Shown piece after piece: positions 8,188 through 16,375 of a DNA stretch of 64,000 nucleotides. Origin of the DNA: Mariniradius saccharolyticus AK6. GTDB lineage: Bacteria; Bacteroidota; Bacteroidia; Cytophagales; Cyclobacteriaceae. Location: contig NZ_AMZY02000014.1 in the NCBI RefSeq assembly GCF_000330725.2, forward strand, positions 124,001-188,000, written 5' to 3'. A program made the translations under genes and the position numbers. The notes below the pieces were generated by a model. The model did no database searches. It was not told where the DNA came from and saw nothing but the letters and a program-made list of their open reading frames with translations. Numbering within the stretch: position 1 is the first letter of the stretch; every line of letters starts with the position of its first letter.

Positions 8188-9105
8188 TTGGAATTCCAGG
8201 TCACCATCCTCGGCAGCAACTCTGCCATACCTGCCCACGGTCGCAACCAAACATCCCAGTTGCTGACCGTGGGCAGTTCTTATTTGCTCCTGGACTGTGG
8301 TGAAGGCACGCAGATACAATTGCGGAAGTTCAAGCTGAAGTTCTCGAGGATCGATTTCATATTCATTTCCCATCTCCATGGGGACCACTATTATGGCCTG
8401 ATGGGGCTGATTTCCAGCTTTCACCTGGTCAAGCGGGAAAAACTCCTGACAATCTTTGGACCTCCCGGCTTGGACGAAATCATCACGGTTCAGCTTCGTC
8501 ACAGCGAGACCAAGCTGGGTTTCCCGCTGCGTTTCGTGCCGCTGTCGGACAAAGGATTCCATTTGGTATTGGAAGAACCGGGATTCCGGGTATTTTCCTT
8601 CCCACTGCAGCACCGTATCGCCTGCACGGGTTTTTTGGTTGAGGAAAAACACGGCCTCCGCAACATGGTAAAAGAAAAAGTCGAGCAACATCGCCCACCT
8701 GTCGAAGCTATCAATTTGCTGCGGATGGGACAGGATGTCTTGGACGAGTCCGGCAACATCGTGTATGCGGCATCTGAATTTACCCACGCGCCAAGACCCA
8801 ATAGAAGGTACGCCTACTGCTCGGATACCAAATACGATCCAAACCTGGTGGAATACATTGCCGGTGCCGACATGCTGTACCACGAGGCTACCTTTGGCGA
8901 AGATGAAGCAGAACGGGCAAGCTCGACATTCCACTCCACCGCCAAGCAAGCGGGTATGATCGCCAAAGCAGCCGGGGTCAAAAGCCTGATGCTGGGACAT
9001 TATTCCTCCAGGTACCGGGATTTGACACCGATTTGGGAGGAAGCAGCAAAGGTATTCCCCGCGACTTTTCTCAGCGAGGAAGGCATTACCTATACGATTG
9101 ACTGA
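8188..9105 (+). CDS. rnz: Ribonuclease Z
   Basis: This zinc-dependent endonuclease processes tRNA 3' ends. The protein has 305 residues, the usual short-form size. It carries the metallo-beta-lactamase motif HLHGDH (62-67), preceded by LLLDCGEGTQ, with the later AYCSDT, YHEATF and LGHYSSRY metal and substrate motifs. The start is TTG at 8188, 2 nt after the STAS stop. No ATG in frame precedes the conserved MEFQVTILGSNSA start, so the TTG is preferred. Overlap-like spacing suggests coupling to the STAS gene. Confidence 0.93.
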   Translation: MEFQVTILGSNSAIPAHGRNQTSQLLTVGSSYLLLDCGEGTQIQLRKFKLKFSRIDFIFISHLHGDHYYGLMGLISSFHLVKREKLLTIFGPPGLDEIITVQLRHSETKLGFPLRFVPLSDKGFHLVLEEPGFRVFSFPLQHRIACTGFLVEEKHGLRNMVKEKVEQHRPPVEAINLLRMGQDVLDESGNIVYAASEFTHAPRPNRRYAYCSDTKYDPNLVEYIAGADMLYHEATFGEDEAERASSTFHSTAKQAGMIAKAAGVKSLMLGHYSSRYRDLTPIWEEAAKVFPATFLSEEGITYTID

Positions 9106-9286
9106 AATAGCGGCGGGCCATTTCGTCCGAGGATTTCACTTTTCGATATGACCTTCATAGCTTCAAAAGTGGATGCCCTCACACATTTCCGGATAAAAAA
9201 ACGATCTTAAAACCAAAGGCCGATTTCAAGGTTTACATTGCTATTGCGAAAGAAATTCACATGACCCCCTACAACCCCGACGCAGA

Positions 9287-10105
9287 GTGGAAACAAACAA
9301 ACAGCAGCTCGAATCCGAAAAGGCCTTCCAATCCAAAAAGACCAATCTTTTCATCATCCTTGCGGGGATATTCCTAACCAATGCCATCCTAGCCGAGATC
9401 ATCGGCGTGAAGATCTTCTCCGGGGAACAGACCTTGGGCTTCCAACCCGTCAATTGGAAGATATTTGGGGACTATGTGCTGGATTTTAACCTGACGGCGG
9501 GTGCTGTAATCTGGCCGGTTGTCTTCATCACAACCGATATCATCAATGAGTATTTTGGCAAAAAAGGCGTCCGCAAAATCAGCTTTATCACGGCAATCCT
9601 GATCGCATATGTTTTCCTTGTCATCTCAATCGTCACGGTGCTTCCCCCCGCTTCGTTTTGGCTCGAAGTCAATACACCCGACCCGGAGGGCAATAATTTC
9701 AACATCAATTACGCCTTCAACACGATTTTCAGGCAGGGCCTAGGCATCATCATCGGTTCGCTCACGGCATTCCTTCTCGGCCAATTGATCGACGTATTTG
9801 TCTTCCAAAAACTGAGGGCAGTCACCGGACCCCGGATGATTTGGCTGCGGGCGACGGGTTCGACTTTGGTTTCCCAAATGATTGATTCCTTTGTGGTATT
9901 GGGAATCGCTTTTTATGTTTTTGGGAATTGGTCGATCGCCCAAGTGGCCTCAGTCGGCATCATCAATTATGTGTACAAGTTTTCCGTGGCGATTATGTTG
10001 ACGCCGCTCTTGTACCTCGGGCATTACCTCATCGACCGCTACTTAGGCAAGGAAGCCGCCGAAAAAATGACCAAGGAAGCATCTTCGGATACTTCCTTCC
10101 TTTAG
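9287..10105 (+). CDS. Queuosine precursor transporter (YhhQ/VUT family)
   Basis: This 272-residue membrane protein has about six helices. Family hallmarks are TNAILAEIIGVKIF, then FITTDIINEYFGKKGVRK in the first half, and the RATGSTLVSQMIDSF motif in the second. Members of this family import queuine or preQ precursors for tRNA wobble modification; the exact substrate here is inferred. The start is taken as GTG at 9287; the nearby ATG at 9261 is out of frame. No preQ1 riboswitch was recognised in the 181-nt leader. It stands alone between rnz and a repeat-rich spacer. Confidence 0.88.
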   Translation: METNKQQLESEKAFQSKKTNLFIILAGIFLTNAILAEIIGVKIFSGEQTLGFQPVNWKIFGDYVLDFNLTAGAVIWPVVFITTDIINEYFGKKGVRKISFITAILIAYVFLVISIVTVLPPASFWLEVNTPDPEGNNFNINYAFNTIFRQGLGIIIGSLTAFLLGQLIDVFVFQKLRAVTGPRMIWLRATGSTLVSQMIDSFVVLGIAFYVFGNWSIAQVASVGIINYVYKFSVAIMLTPLLYLGHYLIDRYLGKEAAEKMTKEASSDTSFL

Positions 10106-10198
10106 GAGATAACCACTGCAAGCGGGCAAACCCTCAACGCGACTTTGGGGAATTGGCATCCCCTTACTGGAAATACCAATCAAACCCTAACTCCCATA

Positions 10199-10250
10199 GG
10201 GGTTGAACATTATCTCTTCGGGATCAATATTGTCATTGGTAGGAAAGAGG
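10199..10250. repeat. Short duplicated intergenic unit (pair at 10711-10755)
   Basis: GGGGTTGAAC, then ATT, a GGGAT-like word and TTGTCATTGGTAGGAA occur here and again at 10711-10755 with the same order and nearly the same spacing. The second copy joins the hairpin repeat at 10631-10717. Noncoding. Confidence 0.5.
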
Positions 10251-10409
10251 AATCTAATCTGGCCTGGATAATAGACCCCTCCTCACTCGAGGTAACAAAC
10301 TAAGTCCTTTTCTTAAACTGGGGCCTAATTGGGAATGAGGTCGTCATTCATCATTTAATAGCTCAACTTTTACCCACAGGGGAGGGTCGGTGAGAGGTGG
10401 TCAATCCCC

Positions 10410-10542
10410 CAAACTGTACAAAGCACCTGGTTAGGATGCGCGGGGGAATGAAAGTCCGCCGGGCCGGCGCGGGCATCGTGCGTTAGCCTAGGATCGGACT
10501 TTCTTGACTTTTTGGTTACTTTTTTGTCAAGAAAAAAGTAAC
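10410..10542. repeat. Dispersed GAAAGTCCG/CGGACTTT hairpin element, copy C, with second hairpin
   Basis: AAAGTCCG (10451-10458) pairs with CGGACTTT (10495-10502) around the shared CCGGGCCGGC core. It is followed directly by a perfect 11-bp hairpin, GTTACTTTTTT (10515-10525) / AAAAAAGTAAC (10532-10542). This is the most complete of the three copies in the window; the other two have only remnants of the second hairpin. Confidence 0.7.
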
Positions 10543-10630
10543 AAGAGAAAAAGAGAATGGTAATCCCGTCCAGCTCGGAGTCTTTAAAATTTGGCATTTA
10601 GAGAAAGGCAATGACAAAAGATCCAAACCC

Positions 10631-10717
10631 CCAACGGGGGTTGAACCTTGAATAGCCCCGGGTAGCAACCCGGGGTAGAATGTAATGCAAATTTGGATCA
10701 ACCCCAAAGGGGTTGAA
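10631..10717. repeat. REP-like palindrome cluster (family 3)
   Basis: Consecutive perfect palindromes: a CCCCC-AAC-GGGGG hairpin at its left edge, CCCCGGGT-AGCA-ACCCGGGG, and CAACCCC-AAA-GGGGTTG. The shell TTGAACCTTGAATAGCC before the central palindrome recurs at about 54507 with a different but again self-complementary palindrome. The rest of the 10106-11031 spacer has no recognised gene. Confidence 0.7.
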
Positions 10718-10953
10718 CTATTGATGTTGGGATTCTTGTCAATGGTAGGAATGAGCGGTCTCCCTGATACACGAGAAGCTCTCCCAATGGCCATCGGTAT
10801 CCGCAAGCTGCGTCACCTGTGACAGGAATAATTCTCGCGCGGCGCCCTCGGCGAAATCGCTCCGTCCGCTACGTGAACCTTTTTGTCATTTGAAATGCTT
10901 GGGGTACCAATCATAAATTCTCAGGCCAACGGTTAAATTATCTACAATCACAC

Positions 10954-10980
10954 ATAGGGGTAAACACGCTTTCAGGTTTC
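10954..10980 (+). promoter_or_regulatory. Candidate ECF-sigma promoter, site 1 (sigma gene)
   Basis: ATAGGGGT (10954-10961), 11 nt, then CAGGTTTC (10973-10980). The left half is identical to the sites at 14323 and 15646, and the right half matches their CAATTGTC at five of eight positions with identical spacing. It lies about 50 nt upstream of the ATG of the ECF sigma gene. It suggests autoregulation. Confidence 0.5.
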
Positions 10981-11031
10981 TTTATTAAAAGGAACCAAAA
11001 TCCTATCTTGCACGGAAAGCAAACCTTTTTC

Positions 11032-11613
11032 ATGCAGGCTACGGATCAATCGGTTTTTTCTTCCATCCGCCAAGGCGACATACCTGCGTTCGAAATGCTG
11101 TTCAAGACCCATTATAAGCCACTTTGCCGCTTTGCCCATTCCTACCTCCCCGACCCGGATGTGGCGGAGGAAGTGGTGCAAAACACCTTTATCAGCTTTT
11201 GGGAAAAAAGGGCAAGCATCGAGGTGGACACCTCCCTGAAGGCCTATTTGTACCGGTCCGTGCGCAACGCCTGCCTCAATGAGCTCAAACGCCAAAAGGT
11301 CCGGCAAATCCACGCCAATCAGGTCATGGCCGAGGGAGAACCGCTGACACAGGCCTCTGACCACCTGACGATACGTGCCGAATTGGAAACCAAAATCCAG
11401 GAAGCACTCCAAACGCTCCCCGAACAGTGTCGACTGATTTTCAAAATGAGCCGCTTTGAGGAACTCAAATACCAAGAAATCGCAGACCAACTCAACCTCT
11501 CCGTCAAGACGGTTGAAAACCAAATGGGCAAAGCACTGAAGTTGATGCGGATACAGTTGAAGGACTATTTGCCACTGATCATCATCCTGATGGGACACAT
11601 GCTCGAACCATGA
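11032..11613 (+). CDS. RNA polymerase ECF-type sigma factor
   Basis: This 193-residue sigma-70 family protein of the Bacteroidota FecI-like group has region 2 (FEMLFKTHYKPLCRFAHSYL then EEVVQNTFISFWEKR) and region 4 (a TLPEQCRLIFKMSRFEELKY segment and a helix-turn-helix with YQEIADQLNLSVKTVENQMGKA). ATG at 11032 is chosen over an in-frame TTG at 11008 because it leaves a normal N-terminus. Its last codons overlap the fecR-like gene by 4 nt (ATGA). It should direct RNA polymerase to promoters controlled by the adjacent anti-sigma factor; three candidate sites lie within 5 kb. Confidence 0.93.
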   Translation: MQATDQSVFSSIRQGDIPAFEMLFKTHYKPLCRFAHSYLPDPDVAEEVVQNTFISFWEKRASIEVDTSLKAYLYRSVRNACLNELKRQKVRQIHANQVMAEGEPLTQASDHLTIRAELETKIQEALQTLPEQCRLIFKMSRFEELKYQEIADQLNLSVKTVENQMGKALKLMRIQLKDYLPLIIILMGHMLEP

Positions 11614-12578
11614 ACGGCGCGACAGAACATATCGAAGATCTGATCGGCAGGTACATTGTCGGTGAAGCCACGGAGACCCAAATCCGTGAGTTGGAGGAGT
11701 GGTGTGCCCTTTCGCCGGACAACCAGAAATACCTCGACGATGCGCGGTTGATATTCGAAAAGGCGACCTTGCCGGGAGAGGTGGACTTCGATACCGAAAA
11801 AGCCTGGGCCAGCGTGCGCTCCCAAATCGATGGCAAAGGAAAAACCCACTTCTTTTTCCCCATGTGGTCCATTGCGGCAAGTGTGGTCTTGGTATTGGGG
11901 CTTTCGCTTTTGTTCTTCAAACCCTGGCTCCAAAAGGAGGAATTCCAGTTTGTAAGTGAAAACGAGGTGCAAACCCACCTGATGCCCGACCGGACAGAGA
12001 TTGCACTCAACCGCCAATCCGAGGTTTCCATTACCTACAATGAGCGCCGGAAAACCGGAACCATCCGCCTCGAAGGGGAAGCGCTGATCAGCATCCCCGA
12101 GGACAAAAAGGTAAACTGGACGGTAGAAGCGAGCGGATTGCTGATTGATGATATCGGCACCGTATTCCAGGTCAATGCCAACCCTGCAAAAACCATTTTC
12201 GAGGTCAGCGTGATCGAAGGCATGGTACGCCTGTATACCAAAGAAACGGAAGGAATCACGATATCGGCGGGTGAAAAGGCAACCTTCAACCGTCTGGATG
12301 CCACTTTCGCTAAAGTCGAAGCAGATCCAAACGCCGCATCTTTCAAGACCAAAAACTTTGATTTCCAAGAAGAAAGCCTGTCCGAAATCGTCGGGAAATT
12401 GCAGGAAGTATATGGGAAGACCATTGTGCTGGAAGGACCGATTGAAAGCTGCAAGCTGACGGTCGCCTTCGAAAACGAAAGTCTGGAAACCATCCTCGGG
12501 ATCATTTCCGAAACCCTAGGATTGGAGGTGCAAACGATCGATGAAAGAATAATCATCAAAGGAAATGGCTGTTTTTGA
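11610..12578 (+). CDS. FecR-family anti-sigma factor
   Basis: This 322-residue inner-membrane regulator has a cytoplasmic sigma-binding segment (about 1-75), one membrane helix (about 86-103) and a periplasmic FecR domain (about 115-215). The domain has the RTEIALNRQSEV and GEALISI motifs typical of FecR. A C-terminal DUF4974/STN-like domain (about 248-318) follows. It should hold the preceding sigma factor inactive until signalled from the outer membrane. It overlaps the sigma gene by 4 nt and the following STN-domain gene by 14 nt, so the three are translationally linked. Confidence 0.92.
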   Translation: MNGATEHIEDLIGRYIVGEATETQIRELEEWCALSPDNQKYLDDARLIFEKATLPGEVDFDTEKAWASVRSQIDGKGKTHFFFPMWSIAASVVLVLGLSLLFFKPWLQKEEFQFVSENEVQTHLMPDRTEIALNRQSEVSITYNERRKTGTIRLEGEALISIPEDKKVNWTVEASGLLIDDIGTVFQVNANPAKTIFEVSVIEGMVRLYTKETEGITISAGEKATFNRLDATFAKVEADPNAASFKTKNFDFQEESLSEIVGKLQEVYGKTIVLEGPIESCKLTVAFENESLETILGIISETLGLEVQTIDERIIIKGNGCF

Positions 12579-14277
12579 ACCATTGAAAGCGGGCATCGGG
12601 AACTTCAGTTTGCGGGCGGGGCTGGTTTTTTGCCTTTGGGTGCTGCTCCAGGGTAGCGCATTTTCCCAAGACATCCCCGTCCTCGAAAGAAAAATCAGCA
12701 TCACAGCGAAGCAAGAAAGACTGGACCTGTTTCTCAAGCGCTTGTCGGAGGTAGGCGGCTGCGTATTTTCCTACAGCCCTTCGGCAATCGATGTGACACG
12801 AACCATTACCGGGAATTTTGCCAACCAACCCCTCCGTGAAGTCCTGGAGCTTGTTTTTGAAGGCAAAGTAGAGATCAAACAGAAGGGCGTCTACGTCATC
12901 CTCACGCCAAAATCCACGTCTTCCAAAGATTTGCTCGTCAGTGGCTATGTCATTGACAAAAAAACCGGTAAAGCCATCCGCGACGCCACCGTCTACGATC
13001 CGATTACGCTCAAATCCTCCACGACCAACGAGTATGGTTTCTTCGAATTGTCGGTGAAAAACCCTGCATTGGATAGTCTAGAATTGGTGGTCACCAAACA
13101 AGACTACTCGGAAACCCTGGTGATCAAGGACAAAAACAATGCATTCAACAAAATCCTGCTCCAGGCCAAGGAGGTTGATTTTTCCGAAATCGGGGAAACG
13201 ATCGCCAAGCCTGTGAAGAACTTCTGGGCCTGGACCAAAAACTCGGTGGGCTTCACCAACCTCGAAAACGTCCGCGATACCTTGCACCGTGGATTCCAGG
13301 CTTCCCTTGTTCCCTTTGTCGGCACCAACCGAAAAATCTCCGGCAGCGTGTCCAACGACTACTCGATCAACCTGCTTGGTGGCTTCTCGGGCGGGACCAA
13401 CAGGCTCGAATTGGGTGGCTTATTCAACCTCAGCAGCGGCAACGTCCAATATGTCCAAGCAGCGGGACTTTTCAACCAGGTGAGCGGAAACGTCCGCGGG
13501 GCACAACTAGCCGGCTTGGCCAACCTGACCTACTCCAACGTCGAAGGGGTACAGTCCGCAGGTTTGATCAATTTCAACCTCGGCCAGGTCCGCGGGGCCC
13601 AACTCGCCGGACTCATCAACGTGGCGGGCAAGGGAATCAATGGAGGCCAAGCATCTTTGTTGGCAAACTATGCGGGCAAAAACATCAATGGCGTCCAAAT
13701 CAGCCCTATCCTCAACATTGGCAACAATGTCCGCGGCGTCCAACTCGGACTCCTCAACTATGCGGACAGCATCCACGGGACGCCGATTGGCTTGATCAGC
13801 TTCGTGCGCAAGGGCTATCACCAAGTCGAAATTGGGGCCGATGAGGTCCTTCCGCTCAACCTTTCCCTAAGGACGGGCACGCGGTCATTTTACAACATGA
13901 TCTTTGCAGGAGTAAGACCGGAAAATGCGGATACGACAGTCTGGGCTTTTGGCTATGGCATCGGAACCTCACCGCGCATTGGCCGGAAGACTTTCCTCAA
14001 CATCGAGTTTTCCTCCTCCCAACTCAACAACGGCAACGTCATGGCCCTCAACCTGATCAACAAGGCCTACGTGGGCATCGAGCACCAGTTTGTCAAAGGC
14101 TTTGGGTTCTACCTCGGCCCCAGTATCAATTGGCGGGTGTACGACAGCACCTATCAGGACCACCCGACACTATTCACCTACACCAATCCCGCCAGCCTCC
14201 GGGAAAACACGTTCCCCGAATACAACTTGGCCAGCCAACTATGGGTCGGTGCCCGGGCTGGGTTGAGGTTTTTTTGA
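12565..14277 (+). CDS. STN-domain surface-repeat outer membrane protein (LA_2272-like)
   Basis: This 570-residue protein has a signal peptide (about 16-35) and a secretin/TonB short N-terminal (STN) domain (about 40-112). A carboxypeptidase-regulatory-like domain (about 124-200) with SGYVIDKKTGKAIRDATVY follows. The main part (about 255-420) consists of roughly 20-residue repeats of the form G-V/A-Q-x-A-G-L-x-N, such as VRGAQLAGLANL. This matches the LA_2272 surface-repeat family. The C-terminal about 150 residues look like beta strands ending in FF. STN domains in this position normally contact FecR proteins, so this may be the outer-membrane sensor of the operon even though it is not a TonB receptor. 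A paralogue without STN follows at 14375. Confidence 0.8.
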   Translation: MAVFEPLKAGIGNFSLRAGLVFCLWVLLQGSAFSQDIPVLERKISITAKQERLDLFLKRLSEVGGCVFSYSPSAIDVTRTITGNFANQPLREVLELVFEGKVEIKQKGVYVILTPKSTSSKDLLVSGYVIDKKTGKAIRDATVYDPITLKSSTTNEYGFFELSVKNPALDSLELVVTKQDYSETLVIKDKNNAFNKILLQAKEVDFSEIGETIAKPVKNFWAWTKNSVGFTNLENVRDTLHRGFQASLVPFVGTNRKISGSVSNDYSINLLGGFSGGTNRLELGGLFNLSSGNVQYVQAAGLFNQVSGNVRGAQLAGLANLTYSNVEGVQSAGLINFNLGQVRGAQLAGLINVAGKGINGGQASLLANYAGKNINGVQISPILNIGNNVRGVQLGLLNYADSIHGTPIGLISFVRKGYHQVEIGADEVLPLNLSLRTGTRSFYNMIFAGVRPENADTTVWAFGYGIGTSPRIGRKTFLNIEFSSSQLNNGNVMALNLINKAYVGIEHQFVKGFGFYLGPSINWRVYDSTYQDHPTLFTYTNPASLRENTFPEYNLASQLWVGARAGLRFF

Positions 14278-14322
14278 TTGAATTCATCGATCATATATTT
14301 TTTAAAAAAGATTCAATTATCA

Positions 14323-14349
14323 ATAGGGGTCTCCCCTTCCTCAATTGTC
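14323..14349 (+). promoter_or_regulatory. Candidate ECF-sigma promoter, site 2
   Basis: ATAGGGGT (14323-14330), 11 nt, CAATTGTC (14342-14349), 25 nt before the ATG of the second surface-repeat gene. Both halves and the spacing are identical to the site at 15646. The GGGG(T)-about N16-GTC layout matches ECF promoters in general. Confidence 0.65.
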
Positions 14350-14374
14350 TTGGTATTGAAACGAAACCAATACC

Positions 14375-15607
14375 ATGCATACTTTCAGCAAAATACTCGC
14401 TACCGCAGCGCTCTTGGCCTTCCAAGCCTTGGAAGCCGGCGCCCAATCTTCGACCGAGTCACAAAACACTTCCACTGTATCGCCCGAATCGGAAGGGGAT
14501 CAGTCCAACGAAGCAAAAGCAGTCAATAATCCGCTAGTGCGGGTTTTTACCCTCAAAGGTGCGGACACGACGACCGTGTCGATGCAGTTTTCCTTTGTCC
14601 CCTTTGTGGGCACCAACGGTACCAATTCCGGCAATGTCATCAACGACGTCTCCTTCAATTTTCTCGGAGGCTACTCTGCCGGCACACGGGCCTTTGAGAT
14701 GGCGGGGCTCTTCAACATCAACCGCGGCGATATGACCGGGGTCCAGTTGGCCGGGCTTTTCAACCAAGTCGGTGGAAAAGTCGATGGCGTCCAATTGGCC
14801 GGACTGTTCAATTCCAACCTGCAAACCGTGCGGGGCGTCCAATTGGCGGGCCTGACCAACTTTACGACCGGGACCGTGGATGGCGTCCAACTGGCGGGAC
14901 TCGCCAATTTTTCCCCACAATACGTCAAAGGCGTCCAACTCTCCGGTCTGGCCAACTTTTCCGGAAAAGACCTCGAAGGCTCACAGATTGCAGGTTTGGC
15001 CAATTTCACCGCCCACGATGTCCGCGGTTCACAGGTCGGGAGCTTCAACTATGCCCGCAAAGTCGACGGTTTCCAACTCGGGATCATCAACTACGCGGAC
15101 AGCATGAGTGGTGTGCCTGTAGGTCTTATCAGCTTTGTAAGGTCCGGATACCAGACTATCGAGATCAGTGCCAATGAGGTTTTGCCCATGAACCTGGCGC
15201 TGCGTACGGGAAAGCGGGAGTTTTACAACATCCTCTTCGCCGGAATCCGGCCCGAACTCAATGAGCAACCCACTTGGGCATTTGGCTACGGCGTCGGTAC
15301 ATCGCCCAAACTCGGCAGGAATGTCTTCCTCAATATCGAAGCGAGCTCGGAACAGCTCAGCAAAGGCCGTGTCGAAGCGCTCAACTTGGTCAATCGCCTG
15401 TATGTCGGCGCCGATGTGCAGCTTTCCAAGAAGCTTGCCGTATTCGCTGGACCCACGCTCAATCTCCGGGTTTTTGATGATTCCTTTGCAGGCCATCCCG
15501 AGCTCTTCACTTACACGAATCCCCAGATCAGGAACGAAAACATCTATCCCGAAGATATCAGCAGCCAATGGTGGTGGGGATTCAGGGCGGGATTCAGAAT
15601 TTTCTAA
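14375..15607 (+). CDS. Surface-repeat outer membrane protein (LA_2272-like), no STN domain
   Basis: This 410-residue paralogue of the preceding protein has a signal peptide ending about EAGAQ (residue 24), a Ser/Thr/Glu-rich linker, the shared SFVPFVGTN block, and about eight repeats of the type V-x-G-V-Q-L-A-G-L-x-N (about 105-255). The C-terminal about 150 residues align with the same part of the STN-bearing protein: GLISFVR, EVLPMNLALRTG, FGYGVGTSP, NRLYVG. It lacks the STN and regulatory domains, so it is likely an effector or structural partner rather than the sensor. It has its own ECF-type promoter candidate at 14323. Confidence 0.8.
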   Translation: MHTFSKILATAALLAFQALEAGAQSSTESQNTSTVSPESEGDQSNEAKAVNNPLVRVFTLKGADTTTVSMQFSFVPFVGTNGTNSGNVINDVSFNFLGGYSAGTRAFEMAGLFNINRGDMTGVQLAGLFNQVGGKVDGVQLAGLFNSNLQTVRGVQLAGLTNFTTGTVDGVQLAGLANFSPQYVKGVQLSGLANFSGKDLEGSQIAGLANFTAHDVRGSQVGSFNYARKVDGFQLGIINYADSMSGVPVGLISFVRSGYQTIEISANEVLPMNLALRTGKREFYNILFAGIRPELNEQPTWAFGYGVGTSPKLGRNVFLNIEASSEQLSKGRVEALNLVNRLYVGADVQLSKKLAVFAGPTLNLRVFDDSFAGHPELFTYTNPQIRNENIYPEDISSQWWWGFRAGFRIF

Positions 15608-15645
15608 ACAATCTCCTCCCATTTCCAAAAAAACTTGCTTCCCGA

Positions 15646-15672
15646 ATAGGGGTAAAGCTTTCAACAATTGTC
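15646..15672 (+). promoter_or_regulatory. Candidate ECF-sigma promoter, site 3
   Basis: ATAGGGGT (15646-15653), 11 nt, CAATTGTC (15665-15672), about 52 nt before the ATG of the small barrel protein. It is identical in both halves to the site at 14323, although the intervening and flanking bases differ, which argues for selection rather than recent copying. Confidence 0.65.
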
Positions 15673-15724
15673 ATCAAAGCAAATCATAACCTAGCAGACA
15701 GCCTGCTACAATACAAACCACAAA

Positions 15725-16336
15725 ATGAAAAAGCTCATCACAGTATTCATCCTATCGCTTCTTGCATTTACCGCCTACAGCCAACAGGCGGACAGATTTA
15801 GATTCCAAATGGACCTCGGTGCCGCAGCGCCAAAAGGCGGAGGTATCGGCGCCTTGGTCAATTTCGAGCCACAGATTTTGGTGCAAAGAAACCTTGCGCT
15901 CGGTTTGCGATTTGGCGTCGCCGGCTTGGCCAAGGACATTGTTTACTATGATATCCCCAAGGACTTTACAGGGGAAATATCAGCAAATACATCCTTTTCG
16001 GGCACAGCCAACTATTATTTCAACTATAAAAAAGGTAAAGCAGCCCCCTATGTGGGTGCCGGATTTGGGTACTACACCTTCAGCAGCGTCAATATCGAAA
16101 GTACCGATATCGACCCCGATGACATCGGAAATCTCCGGGCAAGCTTCGCTTGGGCGCCGATGGTACGCGCAGGGGTGGAATTGGGCAAGTTCAGAATCGG
16201 GGCCGAGTACAACTTTGTACCAAAAAGCGACCTGCAAAACATCGCCGGTGAAGTAATCGGTCAGTCCACCAATGAATACTTCGGCTTCACGCTTGGCTTT
16301 TTTGTCGGCGGCGGCAGGTGGGGAAGATTCCAATAA
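15725..16336 (+). CDS. Small outer-membrane beta-barrel protein
   Basis: This 203-residue protein has a signal peptide (cleavage about AYSQQ, residue 19). Alternating beta strands follow, including RNLALGLRFGVAGL, NYYFNYKKGKAAPYVGAG and RAGVELGKFRIGAEYNFV, ending with an aromatic residue near the C-terminus. This is typical of OmpX/OmpW-like porin-family barrels of eight strands. The specific role is unknown. It is preceded by the third ECF-type site and followed 39 nt later by a TonB receptor, so the two probably form a transcription unit within the sigma/FecR regulon. Confidence 0.78.
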   Translation: MKKLITVFILSLLAFTAYSQQADRFRFQMDLGAAAPKGGGIGALVNFEPQILVQRNLALGLRFGVAGLAKDIVYYDIPKDFTGEISANTSFSGTANYYFNYKKGKAAPYVGAGFGYYTFSSVNIESTDIDPDDIGNLRASFAWAPMVRAGVELGKFRIGAEYNFVPKSDLQNIAGEVIGQSTNEYFGFTLGFFVGGGRWGRFQ

Positions 16337-16375
16337 CACAATACAAAGCTAAAAGCCAACTATTCCAACCCACAC

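Noticed and set aside
9106-9286. Possible preQ1 riboswitch before the queuosine transporter gene
   Set aside because: The leader was read for the GGTTC...AAAAAACTA layout of the preQ1-I motif and the pattern is not convincing.
9261-9286. ATG at 9261 as the start of the transporter
   Set aside because: It is out of frame with the conserved protein; GTG 9287 is in frame.
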